NCBI RefSeq assembly: GCF_027925025.1
Contig: NZ_AP027058.1
Span: 1,922,001-1,986,000, forward strand
DNA from: Limnohabitans sp. MORI2
GTDB taxonomy: Bacteria > Pseudomonadota > Gammaproteobacteria > Burkholderiales > Burkholderiaceae_C
Direction: 5' to 3'
Length of the DNA: 64,000 nt
This document shows, piece by piece, positions 1 to 8,465 of this stretch. Both the position numbers and the translations under genes were made by a program. Below the pieces are notes generated by a model. The model ran no database searches. It had not been told where the DNA came from and worked only from the letters and a program-made list of their open reading frames with translations. Every line of letters starts with the position of its first letter. Within the stretch, counting starts at the first letter, position 1.

Positions 1-674
1 GCGGCACACCTGATTTCAGATTGCGTTTGGCGGGTGTTGGCAACGACATCGTGCTGCCAACCAATTTCCATCAAAACGCACCTAACCAAGGCGGCAGTTC
101 AAACAGTAGCGGCAATAGCAACGCTGGCGTGGTCAACACGACCACAGGCCTTGATGCCATTGAAGCAGGCTCTCAGTGGTCCATGGCACACCGCACGCGT
201 GTTGCGCAATTGGCGGTCAACGATGCACCGATGAAGGTGTTGCGCGAACCATCGGGCCAGATGGTGGCCGATGTGCAAGTGGGCAATGAAGCCACCACGC
301 TGCCCAACGTCTCAAGCGGCAATGTGTCACGCGTGCAGGCACAAACGGTGAACGTGAGCAGCTCCGGTGCGTTTGTGCAGGTGCGTGAGTTTGCACCGCA
401 AGCCTTGGAAGCTCAGAAACCTTTCGTGTTTGAGTTGCCAGCGGACACGTTTGTGCACAGCCGCGAGGGCGAGTACCTGAAGCTTTCTGCCACCCTGAGC
501 AATGGTGCGAATTTGCCACGCTGGGTGAAGTTCTCGTTCAGAGATCGCAGCTTCAGCGGTGAAGCCCCCAAGCATGTGAAGTCGCTCGATGTGAAAGTGA
601 CGGCCACAGATCGCCAAGGCAAGCGCGCTTCAACGCGTATCCGCTTGGTATTCACGCATGGTTCAGGTTCATAA
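1..674 (+). CDS. C-terminal end of a surface/Ig-like protein (5' end outside window)
   Basis: The reading frame is open from base 3 to the stop at 672-674, with no start upstream, so this is the last ~223 residues of a longer protein. It has a Gly/Asn/Ser-rich linker (about residues 27-45), then a basic-hydrophobic stretch, and ends in a fold that reads like a cadherin/dystroglycan-type putative Ig domain (FVFELPADTFVHS, then KVTATDRQGKRASTRIRL near the end). Such domains sit at the ends of large secreted or cell-surface proteins. The stop overlaps the start of the TonB gene by 17 bp, which suggests translational coupling with the TonB-ExbBD genes. The true size and exact function cannot be seen from here. 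Confidence 0.6.
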   Translation, partial: GTPDFRLRLAGVGNDIVLPTNFHQNAPNQGGSSNSSGNSNAGVVNTTTGLDAIEAGSQWSMAHRTRVAQLAVNDAPMKVLREPSGQMVADVQVGNEATTLPNVSSGNVSRVQAQTVNVSSSGAFVQVREFAPQALEAQKPFVFELPADTFVHSREGEYLKLSATLSNGANLPRWVKFSFRDRSFSGEAPKHVKSLDVKVTATDRQGKRASTRIRLVFTHGSGS

Positions 675-1260
675 AAAGTTTGACCAACTCACGTTGGCCC
701 TCATAGCGGGGGTCGCGGTTGTGCATCTTTTGGCTTTGCATCCCGTGTCGTGGGGCTCTGACGAAGACACCCGCGAAGATGAGGTTGAAGTGGTGATTGA
801 GGTGGCAGCCAATCGGCCCATGGCGACCACGCGCACGCCCGAGACAGCCGCACTCACACCACCGCCGCGTGCCTTGCCCAAACCAAGTACACGAGAGGCC
901 GCCGACGAGGTGGCCCCACAACCCACGATGAGCCGTGCCGCCGCACCCGCCACACAAGGGGCAGAGGTACCCAGCACGAATGTGACCTACGAAGTAGGCA
1001 GCACCAAGAACCCTCGCCCACCCTACCCGCCTGCGGCTTTCATGGCCCGCATTGAAGGGCGTGTGATTGTGAAAGTGCATGTCATGGCCGATGGCAAGCC
1101 GGCAGAGGTTCAGTTGCTGCAAACCAGTGGTTCAGCACAGTTAGACAAATCAGCCCTCGACACCCTTGCCAAGTGGGAGCTACAGCCCGCACGCAAAAAC
1201 GGTGAAGCCATTGACCAATGGATTGAGATTCCCATTCACTTTCGCGTTCTCCAAAAGTAA
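658..1260 (+). CDS. TonB-family energy transducer
   Basis: A 200-residue protein with the TonB layout: short cytoplasmic N-terminus, one membrane helix (about residues 12-28, LALIAGVAVVHLLAL), a Pro/Ala/Thr-rich periplasmic spacer (about 50-110) and a C-terminal TonB domain starting near NPRPPYPPAAF and ending IPIHFRVLQK. TonB proteins pass proton-motive energy from ExbBD to outer-membrane partners. It starts inside the end of the preceding surface-protein gene and is followed 6 bp later by exbB, so it belongs to one operon. Its dedicated partner is probably the protein encoded upstream or an outer-membrane protein further upstream; that is inference. Confidence 0.85.
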   Translation: MVQVHKKFDQLTLALIAGVAVVHLLALHPVSWGSDEDTREDEVEVVIEVAANRPMATTRTPETAALTPPPRALPKPSTREAADEVAPQPTMSRAAAPATQGAEVPSTNVTYEVGSTKNPRPPYPPAAFMARIEGRVIVKVHVMADGKPAEVQLLQTSGSAQLDKSALDTLAKWELQPARKNGEAIDQWIEIPIHFRVLQK

Positions 1261-1266
1261 ACCACC

Positions 1267-1908
1267 ATGCATTCTTCTTGGGTCATTGACACCACTTTGT
1301 ATTTGCTCACGTTCATGTCGTTTTTGAGCTGGAGTATTTTTATCGCCAAGACCTTGGCCGCATGGCGAAGCCAACGTGCCACTGCGCAGTATTTGGCAAC
1401 GCAATGGCAATCACCTCGCTGGGAAACACTCAGCGATGCCACACACGCACAAGACAGTGACTTGGCCAAGTTGAGCCATGCCGGCATGTCGATATGCCAC
1501 GAATGCACCCACGGTCAATATGGCACCGAAGAGTTGTATACCTTGGTGTCTGCGGGTTTGGGGCAAGAGATCAAGCAACTCACACGCGAGCGTGAAAGCT
1601 GGTTGGGTGTGTTGGCCAGCGTGAGTTCGATTGCACCGTTTGTGGGTTTGTTTGGCACGGTGTGGGGCATCATGCACGCCTTGGTGGTGATTGGTGAAAC
1701 AGGACAAGCCACGATTGCGGTGGTGGCTGGCCCGATTGGCGAGGCCTTGATTGCCACCGCCATTGGTATTGCCACTGCAGTGCCTGCTTTGATTTTTTAC
1801 AACGTGTTGATGCGCAACACGCGTTTGCATGTGACGCAGCTGGAAGCTTTCGCTGAGCGCTTTTTGCGCCTCGCTTTGAAGCACCGAGGAAAGTGGAGCG
1901 GCGCATGA
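1267..1908 (+). CDS. exbB: ExbB/TolQ-type proton channel subunit
   Basis: A 213-residue MotA/TolQ/ExbB-family inner-membrane protein. It has an N-terminal membrane helix (about residues 8-28), a cytoplasmic segment, and two further helices near 115-140 (SIAPFVGLFGTVWGIMHAL) and 160-180 (EALIATAIGIATAVPALIFY), the usual ExbB signature regions. With ExbD it forms the proton channel that drives TonB. It sits between tonB and exbD; its TGA stop overlaps the exbD ATG (ATGA), so the two are translationally coupled. Confidence 0.93.
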   Translation: MHSSWVIDTTLYLLTFMSFLSWSIFIAKTLAAWRSQRATAQYLATQWQSPRWETLSDATHAQDSDLAKLSHAGMSICHECTHGQYGTEELYTLVSAGLGQEIKQLTRERESWLGVLASVSSIAPFVGLFGTVWGIMHALVVIGETGQATIAVVAGPIGEALIATAIGIATAVPALIFYNVLMRNTRLHVTQLEAFAERFLRLALKHRGKWSGA

Positions 1909-2321
1909 TTGGCGCACAAGAAGACAACGCAAGCGGCATGTTGGCCGACATCAACATCACACCGCTGGTGGATGTGATGATGGTGTTGCTGGTGATTTTC
2001 ATGGTGACGGCGCCACTCTTGGTGCCACAAAGCATTGGCATTCACTTGCCGAAAACAGCATCCGTCAAATCGCCCCAACAGCCCAACAAGGGGCGTTTGA
2101 CGCTGGATGACAAAGGTGATTTGCGCATGGATGATCGCGCCATCACCTCAGAGCAATTGCCCAAGTACTTGAGCGACAAAGCACAAGACGAAAACTATGC
2201 GCTGTCCATCGAAGCAGATGACAATGTGCGCTACGGCCGTGTGGCCGAAGTACTGGCGCTGGCACGTGCTGCAGGCGTGAGCAAAATTGCGTTTGTGACG
2301 GTGCTAGATGGAAAACGTTAA
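1905..2321 (+). CDS. exbD: ExbD/TolR-type protein
   Basis: A 138-residue ExbD/TolR protein: short cytoplasmic N-terminus, one membrane helix (PLVDVMMVLLVIFMVTAPLL) carrying the conserved channel aspartate in the LVDVMMVLL motif, then a periplasmic domain. I take the ATG at 1905, which overlaps the exbB stop and has a purine-rich GGAG about 6 bases upstream. An in-frame GTG at 1893 lies too close to the nearest Shine-Dalgarno-like GAGGA to be likely. It completes the TonB-ExbB-ExbD set. Confidence 0.93.
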   Translation: MIGAQEDNASGMLADINITPLVDVMMVLLVIFMVTAPLLVPQSIGIHLPKTASVKSPQQPNKGRLTLDDKGDLRMDDRAITSEQLPKYLSDKAQDENYALSIEADDNVRYGRVAEVLALARAAGVSKIAFVTVLDGKR

Positions 2322-2325
2322 TGAC

Positions 2326-3141
2326 ATGAAAGAAGTTATGAAATCTAAAACCAACACGCTGCGTCACTCGATTTTGGCGAGCGCTTTGTTTGTATTCGCT
2401 GGGGCAACACTCGCGGCGGACACCACGATTGCCACCGTCAATGGCGCCAAAATCAGCAGTGATGTGTTGGAGTTTTTGGTCGCCAACAATGTGGCACAAG
2501 GCATCAAAGACACGCCCGATTTACGGGCAGCACTCAAGACCGAGCTGATCTCTCGCGAGGTGCTGGTGCAAGAGGCCAAAAAGCAAAGCGTGGACAAAGA
2601 GAAGACCTTCAAGATGCAGTTGCAGATGCAACAAAACAGCTTGCTGATAGACGGCTTGCTGGCCAAGCAGTTTGCCAATCTGCAAATCGCTGAAGAAAAG
2701 CTGCGTGCCGAATACAACCGCCAAGTAGAACAACTCAAGGATGCCGAGCAGTACCAAGTCAGCCACATCGTCACGGCCACAGAGGCGGATGCGAAAGCGG
2801 TGATCAAAGAGTTGAATGCCAAGAAAAACACCACATTCGCCAAGCTAGCGCGCGAGAAGTCGATTCATGCCAGCGCACAAAATGGTGGCAACTTAGGGTG
2901 GCTTTTGCCCAATCAAATTACCCCTGTGCTGGCCAATGTGGTGATGAATCTCAACATTGGCAGCATCACCACCACCCCCATCGCCACGCCCGAAGGTTGG
3001 CAAATTTTGATGGTGGAAGGAAAGCGCAAATTCAAAGTGCCTACTTTTGAAGAAAGCAAGCAACAACTGGTGAATGCCGTCTTCGCCCAAGAACGCGCGG
3101 AATATGTGCAAAAGCTGGTGAATGCGGCGAAGGTGGAATGA
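2326..3141 (+). CDS. Parvulin-type periplasmic peptidyl-prolyl isomerase
   Basis: A 271-residue SurA/PpiC-like protein. It has an N-terminal signal peptide (hydrophobic run SILASALFVFAGATLAA), a SurA-N-like helical region with coiled-coil tendency (about residues 30-130), and a rotamase domain from about YQVSHIVTA to GWQILMVEGKR, followed by a helical tail. It would help fold or deliver outer-membrane or secreted proteins in the periplasm. It follows exbD directly. In-frame ATGs at 2308, 2326 and 2338 are all possible; 2338 would give the most compact signal peptide. Placement with TonB-ExbBD suggests it serves the surface protein at the window's left edge (inference). Confidence 0.82.
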   Translation: MKEVMKSKTNTLRHSILASALFVFAGATLAADTTIATVNGAKISSDVLEFLVANNVAQGIKDTPDLRAALKTELISREVLVQEAKKQSVDKEKTFKMQLQMQQNSLLIDGLLAKQFANLQIAEEKLRAEYNRQVEQLKDAEQYQVSHIVTATEADAKAVIKELNAKKNTTFAKLAREKSIHASAQNGGNLGWLLPNQITPVLANVVMNLNIGSITTTPIATPEGWQILMVEGKRKFKVPTFEESKQQLVNAVFAQERAEYVQKLVNAAKVE

Positions 3142-3170
3142 CCTCCATTGATTGACAAGGAACAAACGCC

Positions 3171-4121
3171 ATGGCTCATGAAAACATTGCAAATTCAATC
3201 GGTTTCGACGGCGTTTGGGTAGATGTCTTGATGCCGCTTCAAGCGGACTTCAGCATTGACGAGCCTAAGTTGGCTTCGCACCTGCGCAACCTGAGCGCCA
3301 AAGGGTTCGAGAACTTTGTGTTGTTTGGTCATGCAGGCGAAGGCACATCGTTTTCAGCCGATGAAAAACTGGCCGCCATGACGCATGTGATTGCGGCTGG
3401 CGTGGAAGCCAAAAATTTACTGCTGGGCGTGAGCTCGTCTTCATACACCGAGGCCGCGCAGTTCATGCGCAAGGCTTATGGCCTTGGCGGGCGACGGTTT
3501 TTGGTGTCGGCACCGCTGTATGACCAACCGTATAGCCACATTGGGTTGTTTGATTATTTCGACCAGATGATCAGGCAAGTCAATCAAAGCGACTGGCAAC
3601 TGTTCATTCATCAGTTGGGTGGCAAAAACCAAGCGTCTGATTTGCCAGAGGCCACCTTGGCTGATTTGCAAAAGACACACCCGCAGATTTTTGTAGGCAT
3701 CGTGGACCAAGATAGCCACGTCAACCACACGGTGGAGTTGATTCGCGCATTCGACACCACACTTGCCATTGCATCGTGCCACGAGCCTAACCTGACCATC
3801 CTCAGTCCCACAGAGGTATGCGTGTCTGCATTGGCCAATGTGATGCCCAACACCATCAAGCATGTGATCGCCCATGACTTTGTGAACAACGCCACCAAGG
3901 TGCCAGGCATGAAAGTGGCAAAGCCTGATGACCGCGTGACAGAGTTGATGGCCATTTTGGACAACTACCCGCAAGTGGCGGCCCTCAAGCTAATGCTGTC
4001 ACAGCACTACCGCATGGAGAGTTGGGAACGTGTACGACCGCCCCAATCGGCACTGACCAAAGAGGCCAAGGCAAAGCTCTTGGCTGCATTCAAAACATTC
4101 AACTTGCAGGCCACCGAATGA
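3171..4121 (+). CDS. DapA/NAL-superfamily protein lacking the Schiff-base lysine
   Basis: A 316-residue TIM-barrel protein of the dihydrodipicolinate synthase/N-acetylneuraminate lyase superfamily, recognisable from FVLFGHAGEGTSFSADEK (the usual GTTGE...L..E region) and APLYDQPYSHIGLFDYF (the tyrosine-containing Y..P motif). In active members a lysine in a G-I-K-[DE] motif forms the Schiff base; here the matching place reads GIVDQDSHV, with no lysine. It may therefore be non-catalytic or use other chemistry. A good Shine-Dalgarno (AAGGA) precedes the ATG. Its stop overlaps the next small gene by 4 bp. Confidence 0.75.
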   Translation: MAHENIANSIGFDGVWVDVLMPLQADFSIDEPKLASHLRNLSAKGFENFVLFGHAGEGTSFSADEKLAAMTHVIAAGVEAKNLLLGVSSSSYTEAAQFMRKAYGLGGRRFLVSAPLYDQPYSHIGLFDYFDQMIRQVNQSDWQLFIHQLGGKNQASDLPEATLADLQKTHPQIFVGIVDQDSHVNHTVELIRAFDTTLAIASCHEPNLTILSPTEVCVSALANVMPNTIKHVIAHDFVNNATKVPGMKVAKPDDRVTELMAILDNYPQVAALKLMLSQHYRMESWERVRPPQSALTKEAKAKLLAAFKTFNLQATE

Positions 4122-4315
4122 ACTTTGCAAACACTTGGTATGTGATTGAACGCAACAACCACTTTGAAACCATCTCGCACGAAGCCATGTCGCTGCTCCC
4201 CGAAGGCAGCTATGTGATGCTGCAAAACTTCGCCACACACCACGAAGCGCTGGAAGAACACAAGCGCTTGGTTCGCTTAGCCATAGACGAGATGAAGCAC
4301 AAGCTGGGCAGTTAA
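4118..4315 (+). CDS. Small hypothetical protein (65 aa)
   Basis: I do not recognise this protein. It begins at the ATG that overlaps the preceding DapA-like gene's stop (ATGA), giving 65 residues: MNFANTWYVIERNNHFETIS at the N-terminus, then a helical, charged C-terminal half (HHEALEEHKRLVRLAIDEM). There is no signal peptide or membrane segment. The tight coupling suggests that it acts together with the DapA-like protein. An upstream in-frame ATG exists at 4022 but would lie deep inside the preceding gene and encodes unlikely sequence. Confidence 0.6.
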   Translation: MNFANTWYVIERNNHFETISHEAMSLLPEGSYVMLQNFATHHEALEEHKRLVRLAIDEMKHKLGS

Positions 4316-4317
4316 TC

Positions 4318-4346
4318 GCCTGCCACGTACTTCCCAGCTCGCAGGC
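4318..4346 (+). terminator. Weak hairpin after the tonB-to-4315 gene block
   Basis: GCCTGC (4318-4323) pairs with GCAGGC (4341-4346) and is followed by ATTTTG. The loop is long (17 nt) and the T-tract short, so termination would be weak. Confidence 0.3.
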
Positions 4347-4381
4347 ATTTTGTATACGCCCTCCATTTGGGAGTTCAGAAA

Positions 4382-4415
4382 ATAAAGGCTATCCATTTTC
4401 TTGATAAGCCTTTAT
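4382..4415 (+). promoter_or_regulatory. Hairpin covering the purT start codon
   Basis: ATAAAGGCT (4382-4390) is the exact reverse complement of AGCCTTTAT (4407-4415). The right arm includes the first two bases of the purT ATG (4414). ATC (4391-4393) can also pair with GAT (4403-4405) with one bulged A, extending the stem to 12 bp around a 9-nt loop. No Shine-Dalgarno sequence is visible upstream of this ATG. The structure could limit translation initiation; the function is inference. Confidence 0.45.
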
Positions 4416-5553
4416 GAAAAAAATCCTCCTCTTAGGTTCCGGCGAGCTCGGCAAAGAATTCGTCATTAGCGCCAAGCGCTTGGGCTGCTATGTGGTGGCC
4501 TGCGATAGCTATGCAGGCGCACCGGCCATGCAAGTGGCCGACGAGTGCAGCGTGTTCAGCATGTTGGACGAAGCGGCATTGCGTGCAGCCATTGCCCAAC
4601 ACCAACCCGACTTGATCGTGCCTGAGATTGAGGCCATTCGGACCGAAGTGTTGCTCGAGGTGGAGAAAGAAGGCTTTGAAGTCATCCCCAGCGCCCGCGC
4701 TGCCAACCTCACCATGAACCGCGATCGCATTCGTGACGTGGCCGTGGGCTTGGGTGTGCGCACTGCCAAGTTCAGCTACGCCGAGTCAGCCGAGGAGTTG
4801 ATGAGCCAAGCCAAGGCGATTGGTTTTCCGGTGGTCATCAAGCCGGTGATGAGCTCGTCGGGCAAAGGCCAAAGCGTGGCAAAGACCGAAGCCGACATTC
4901 AAACCAGTTGGGACTACGCGTGCGAAGGCATGCGCGGTGACCGCCGACGCGTCATCGTGGAAGAATTCATCCACTTCGAGTTTGAAATCACCCTGCTCAC
5001 CATTCGCCAACGCAATGGCAACACGGTGTTTTGCCAACCCATTGGCCATGTGCAAGAGCGCGGCGACTACCAATACAGCTGGCAACCTCAACCCATGAAG
5101 CCTGAATACCTGAAGGCCGCAGAACAAATGGCCGAGAAGGTCACGTCCGACCTGGGCGGTGCGGGTTTGTTTGGGGTGGAGTTCTTTGTGACGAAAGACG
5201 AAGTCATCTTCAGCGAGCTCAGCCCTCGCCCACACGACACGGGCATGGTCACGCTCATCAGCCAAAATTTGAGCGAGTTTGATTTGCACGCCCGCGCCAT
5301 TTTGGGTTTGCCTATCCCGAACATCGACACGGTGGAAGGCGCGAGCGCGGTGGTGCTGGCGACGAAAGAAGGTGTGTCACCCACTTTCACAGGCGTGGCC
5401 GACGCCATGAGCGAGCCAGGCACCGATGTGCGCATCTTCGGCAAGCCCACCACGCGCCCTTACCGCCGCATGGCGGTGGCTTTGGCAAAAGGCGAGAACG
5501 CACTCGAACGTGCGCGTGCCGCCGCGAAGAAGATCACGGTGGTCACGCAGTAA
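4414..5553 (+). CDS. purT: Formate-dependent phosphoribosylglycinamide formyltransferase (GAR transformylase 2)
   Basis: A 379-residue ATP-grasp enzyme that makes formyl-GAR from GAR, formate and ATP in purine synthesis. The N-terminal PreATP-grasp fold shows [14 protein letters not shown]; the ATP-grasp core has [15 protein letters not shown] (lysine and glycine-rich loop near residue 145-160) and the [13 protein letters not shown] region near 270. Length matches the family (about 390). It uses formate, and the neighbouring minus-strand genes encode formate dehydrogenase, whose alpha subunit ends 5 bp from this stop. The leader contains a hairpin that covers the start codon. Confidence 0.95.
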   Translation: MKKILLLGSGELGKEFVISAKRLGCYVVACDSYAGAPAMQVADECSVFSMLDEAALRAAIAQHQPDLIVPEIEAIRTEVLLEVEKEGFEVIPSARAANLTMNRDRIRDVAVGLGVRTAKFSYAESAEELMSQAKAIGFPVVIKPVMSSSGKGQSVAKTEADIQTSWDYACEGMRGDRRRVIVEEFIHFEFEITLLTIRQRNGNTVFCQPIGHVQERGDYQYSWQPQPMKPEYLKAAEQMAEKVTSDLGGAGLFGVEFFVTKDEVIFSELSPRPHDTGMVTLISQNLSEFDLHARAILGLPIPNIDTVEGASAVVLATKEGVSPTFTGVADAMSEPGTDVRIFGKPTTRPYRRMAVALAKGENALERARAAAKKITVVTQ

Positions 5554-5558
5554 GCGCT

Positions 5559-8465
5559 TTAAGCGCTGACGCCAAAACCTGCGGGGTGCGCCAGCGTGCC
5601 CCCCGCAGTGACGGACACCGCGCAGTACTTGAGCTCTGGAATTTTTCCAAACGGGTCGAGCGCGGGGTTAGTCAACAAGTTGGCTGCGGCCTCTTGATAC
5701 GCAAACGGAATGAACACCGCGCCCACAGGCGTGCCCTCGTCCAAGCGCACACGCAAACACACTTGACCACGGCGTGAGGCTACCGTCACCACATCACCGG
5801 CTTGCACGCCCAAGGCGTTGAGGTCGGCACTGCACATCGACACCGTGGGCATGGGCTCAACGGCGTGCAACACCTCGGAGCGGCGCGTCATACTGCCGGT
5901 GTGCCAGTGTTCAAGTTGGCGTCCAGTGATGAGCACAAAAGGGTATTGCGCATCGGGCGGCTCGTTGGCCGAAATCAAACCTGCGGGCACCAAATGCACC
6001 TTGCCATCGTCGGTGGCGAAGTGATCGGTGAACACGGTGCGCTCACCCGGATCGTCTGCGCTGTGGCACGGGTAGGTCACGCTACTTTCGCGTTGCAAGC
6101 GCTCCCACGTGATGCCACCGATAGCAGCGTGCATGGCTTGGCGCATTTCCTCGTACACCTCTGCCACGCCGTGGTGATCACCGGCGTAGTGCCAGTTCAG
6201 ACCCATGCGTTGGGCCATTTGCTGAATGATCCACAAATCAGCCCGTGCATCGCCCGGCGGCGTGATGGCTTGGTGGCCCAGCTGCACCATGCGGTCAGTG
6301 TTGCTGACCGTTCCGGTTTTTTCAGGCCATGCTGTGGCGGGTAACACCACATCGGCAAGCCATGCGGTTTCGGTCATGAAGATGTCTTGCACCACCATGT
6401 GTTCAAGCGAGGCCAAGGCATGACGCGCATGGTTGAGGTTGGGGTCGCTCATGGCGGGGTTCTCGCCCATGATGTACATGCCGCGCACCTTATGGGGGTC
6501 GCTCTCGTCGGCCAAGATCTTGCCCATGATCTCCACCACGGTGTAGCCGGGCTGTGGGTCAAGCGGCATGCCCCAAAACTTTTCAAACCAATCGTGCACC
6601 TCGGGTTGAGCGACGCGTTGGTAGTTGGGGTACATCATGGGGATGAGGCCCGCATCGCTGGCACCCTGCACATTGTTTTGGCCGCGCAGCGGGTGCAAGC
6701 CAGAACCAGGCTTGCCCACTTGACCGGTGATGGATGACAAGGCAATCAAGCAGCGCACGTTGTCTGTGCCATGCACGTGCTGGCTCACGCCCATGCCCCA
6801 CAAGATCATCGCTGCTTGGGCGGTGGCATAAGCACGCGCTACCTCGCGCAGCGTGTGTGCATCAATGCCGCAAATGGGCGCCATGGCCTCGGGGCTGAAT
6901 GCTTTGACGTTGGCTTTGATGGCATCAAAGTTGTTCACGCGTTGGCGAATGAAAGCTTCATTTACCAATCCCTCTTCAATGATGACGTGCAACATGGCAT
7001 TGAGCATGGCCACATCGGTGTCGGCCTTGAAGTGCAAAGCGCGCCATGCGTGTTTGCCAAGATCGGTGCCGCGTGGGTCTGCCACCACCACTTTGGCGCC
7101 GCGTTTGGCAGCGTTCTTCATCCACGAGGCTGCTACGGGGTGGTTCGACGTTGGGTTAGAGCCAATGACCAAGATGAAGTCAGAGTGCTCAACATCATTG
7201 ACTTGATTTGTCACCGAGCCAGAGCCCACACCTTCGAGCAAGCCAGCAACGCTAGACGCATGACACAAGCGCGTGCAGTGGTCGACGTTGTTGGAGCCAA
7301 AGCCCGTGCGCACCAGTTTTTGGAACAGATACGCTTCTTCGTTGCTGCCCTTGGCCGAGCCAAAACCTGCGAGTGCTTTTTTGCCATGTGTGTCGCGCAG
7401 GTGTTTGAGTTTGGATGCAGCGAGGTCGAGCGCTTCTTCCCATGTGGCTTCGCGAAACACTTGCGACCAATCGGCAGCATGGAGATTGAGTTCATTCAAT
7501 GCTTCGGGTTCTTTGGGTACACCCGCCTTGCGAATGAGTGGCACAGTCAAGCGTTGGGGGTTGTGGATGTAGTCAAAACCAAAGCGACCTTTCACACACA
7601 AGCGGCCTTGGTTGGCGGGGCCATCGCGCCCATCCACGCTGACGATGGTGTTGTCTTTCACGTTGTAGGTGAGCAAGCAGCCCACACCACAGAACGGACA
7701 GACCGAATCCACTTTTTTGTCCACTGCTTGCGAGCCCACATGCGCCTTGGGCATCAACGCGCCTGTGGGGCACGCCTGCACACACTCGCCACAGGCCACG
7801 CAACTGCTCAAGCCCATCGGGTCGTTCAAATCAAACACGATTTGCGAATGCGCACCACGGTTGGCATAGCCAATCACATCGTTGACTTGTTCTTCACGGC
7901 AGGCACGCACACAGCGGTTGCACTGAATGCACGCATCGAGGTTCACTGCCATGGCGGGGTGAGACGCATCGCTCGTGGGTTGCTCGCGGCGCAAGGCACG
8001 CAACTCAGGCCGCACAGCCACACCCATGCGCGCAGCCCAGTCACTGAGCTCACCATGCTCACCCACACCCGCTGCGATGGGGGATGCGCCGGGCAATGAT
8101 TTTGGCTCGCCGCATGAGGCGCCCGGCGTATCCCCCGTCGCAGCAGCGAGAGAAGAAGCATCGTTCCACTTGTAGCCCACATCAGGCATATCCGACAACA
8201 GCATTTCAAGCACCATCTTCTGGCTCTTGACCGCACGGTCACTCACCAGCACCTCAAGCCCGGCGGTGGCATTGCGACAGCAGCTAGGTGCCAAGGTGCG
8301 CTCGCCTTTGATCTCGACCACACACGCACGGCAATTGCCATCGGCTCGCAAGCCGTCGGTGTAGCACAGGTGAGGAATGTCGACGCCGTTGCGTTGCGCG
8401 GCTTTGAGAATGCTCTCGCCCTCATAGGCTTGAACAGTTTTGTCGTTGAGTTTGAAATCAATCAT
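5559..8465 (-). CDS. NAD-dependent formate dehydrogenase, molybdenum (alpha) subunit
   Basis: A 968-residue molybdopterin oxidoreductase of the Fdh1A/FdsA type that oxidises formate to CO2. Order: N-terminal [2Fe-2S] domain (CYTDGLRADGNCRACVVE), a linker, two 4Fe-4S motifs (CIQCNRCVRAC and CVACGECVQAC), a further FeS motif (CPFCGVGC), then the bis-MGD catalytic domain with the Mo-ligand cysteine expected in DHCTRLCHASSV, and a C-terminal dinucleotide-binding domain. Residues about 108-132 are encoded by a near-perfect 74-bp palindrome that looks like an in-frame insertion in the linker. The start follows the beta-subunit stop with no gap. No fdhD-like sulfurtransferase gene lies beside it in this window. 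Confidence 0.93.
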   Translation of the reverse strand: MIDFKLNDKTVQAYEGESILKAAQRNGVDIPHLCYTDGLRADGNCRACVVEIKGERTLAPSCCRNATAGLEVLVSDRAVKSQKMVLEMLLSDMPDVGYKWNDASSLAAATGDTPGASCGEPKSLPGASPIAAGVGEHGELSDWAARMGVAVRPELRALRREQPTSDASHPAMAVNLDACIQCNRCVRACREEQVNDVIGYANRGAHSQIVFDLNDPMGLSSCVACGECVQACPTGALMPKAHVGSQAVDKKVDSVCPFCGVGCLLTYNVKDNTIVSVDGRDGPANQGRLCVKGRFGFDYIHNPQRLTVPLIRKAGVPKEPEALNELNLHAADWSQVFREATWEEALDLAASKLKHLRDTHGKKALAGFGSAKGSNEEAYLFQKLVRTGFGSNNVDHCTRLCHASSVAGLLEGVGSGSVTNQVNDVEHSDFILVIGSNPTSNHPVAASWMKNAAKRGAKVVVADPRGTDLGKHAWRALHFKADTDVAMLNAMLHVIIEEGLVNEAFIRQRVNNFDAIKANVKAFSPEAMAPICGIDAHTLREVARAYATAQAAMILWGMGVSQHVHGTDNVRCLIALSSITGQVGKPGSGLHPLRGQNNVQGASDAGLIPMMYPNYQRVAQPEVHDWFEKFWGMPLDPQPGYTVVEIMGKILADESDPHKVRGMYIMGENPAMSDPNLNHARHALASLEHMVVQDIFMTETAWLADVVLPATAWPEKTGTVSNTDRMVQLGHQAITPPGDARADLWIIQQMAQRMGLNWHYAGDHHGVAEVYEEMRQAMHAAIGGITWERLQRESSVTYPCHSADDPGERTVFTDHFATDDGKVHLVPAGLISANEPPDAQYPFVLITGRQLEHWHTGSMTRRSEVLHAVEPMPTVSMCSADLNALGVQAGDVVTVASRRGQVCLRVRLDEGTPVGAVFIPFAYQEAAANLLTNPALDPFGKIPELKYCAVSVTAGGTLAHPAGFGVSA
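8071..8144. repeat. Palindromic element inserted in frame in the fdhA gene
   Basis: Bases 8071-8094 and 8121-8144 form a 24-bp inverted repeat with only two mismatches (8078/8137 and 8086/8129) around a 26-bp centre. The mismatches would be G-U pairs in a plus-strand RNA but A-C in the coding-strand RNA. It encodes a Pro/Gly/Ala-rich stretch (GDTPGAS...LPGASPIAA) between the [2Fe-2S] domain and the 4Fe-4S domain. It looks like a small mobile or REP-like palindrome tolerated in a linker. Confidence 0.7.

Noticed and set aside
4348..4360. TTTTGTATACGCC upstream of purT as a fourth purine-regulon operator
   Set aside because: Only the GTATAC core matches; the flanks differ from the two identical sites, so it could be chance.
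6771..8099. A 442-codon plus-strand ORF opposite formate dehydrogenase alpha
   Set aside because: It is antisense to a highly conserved gene and shows no recognisable motif.
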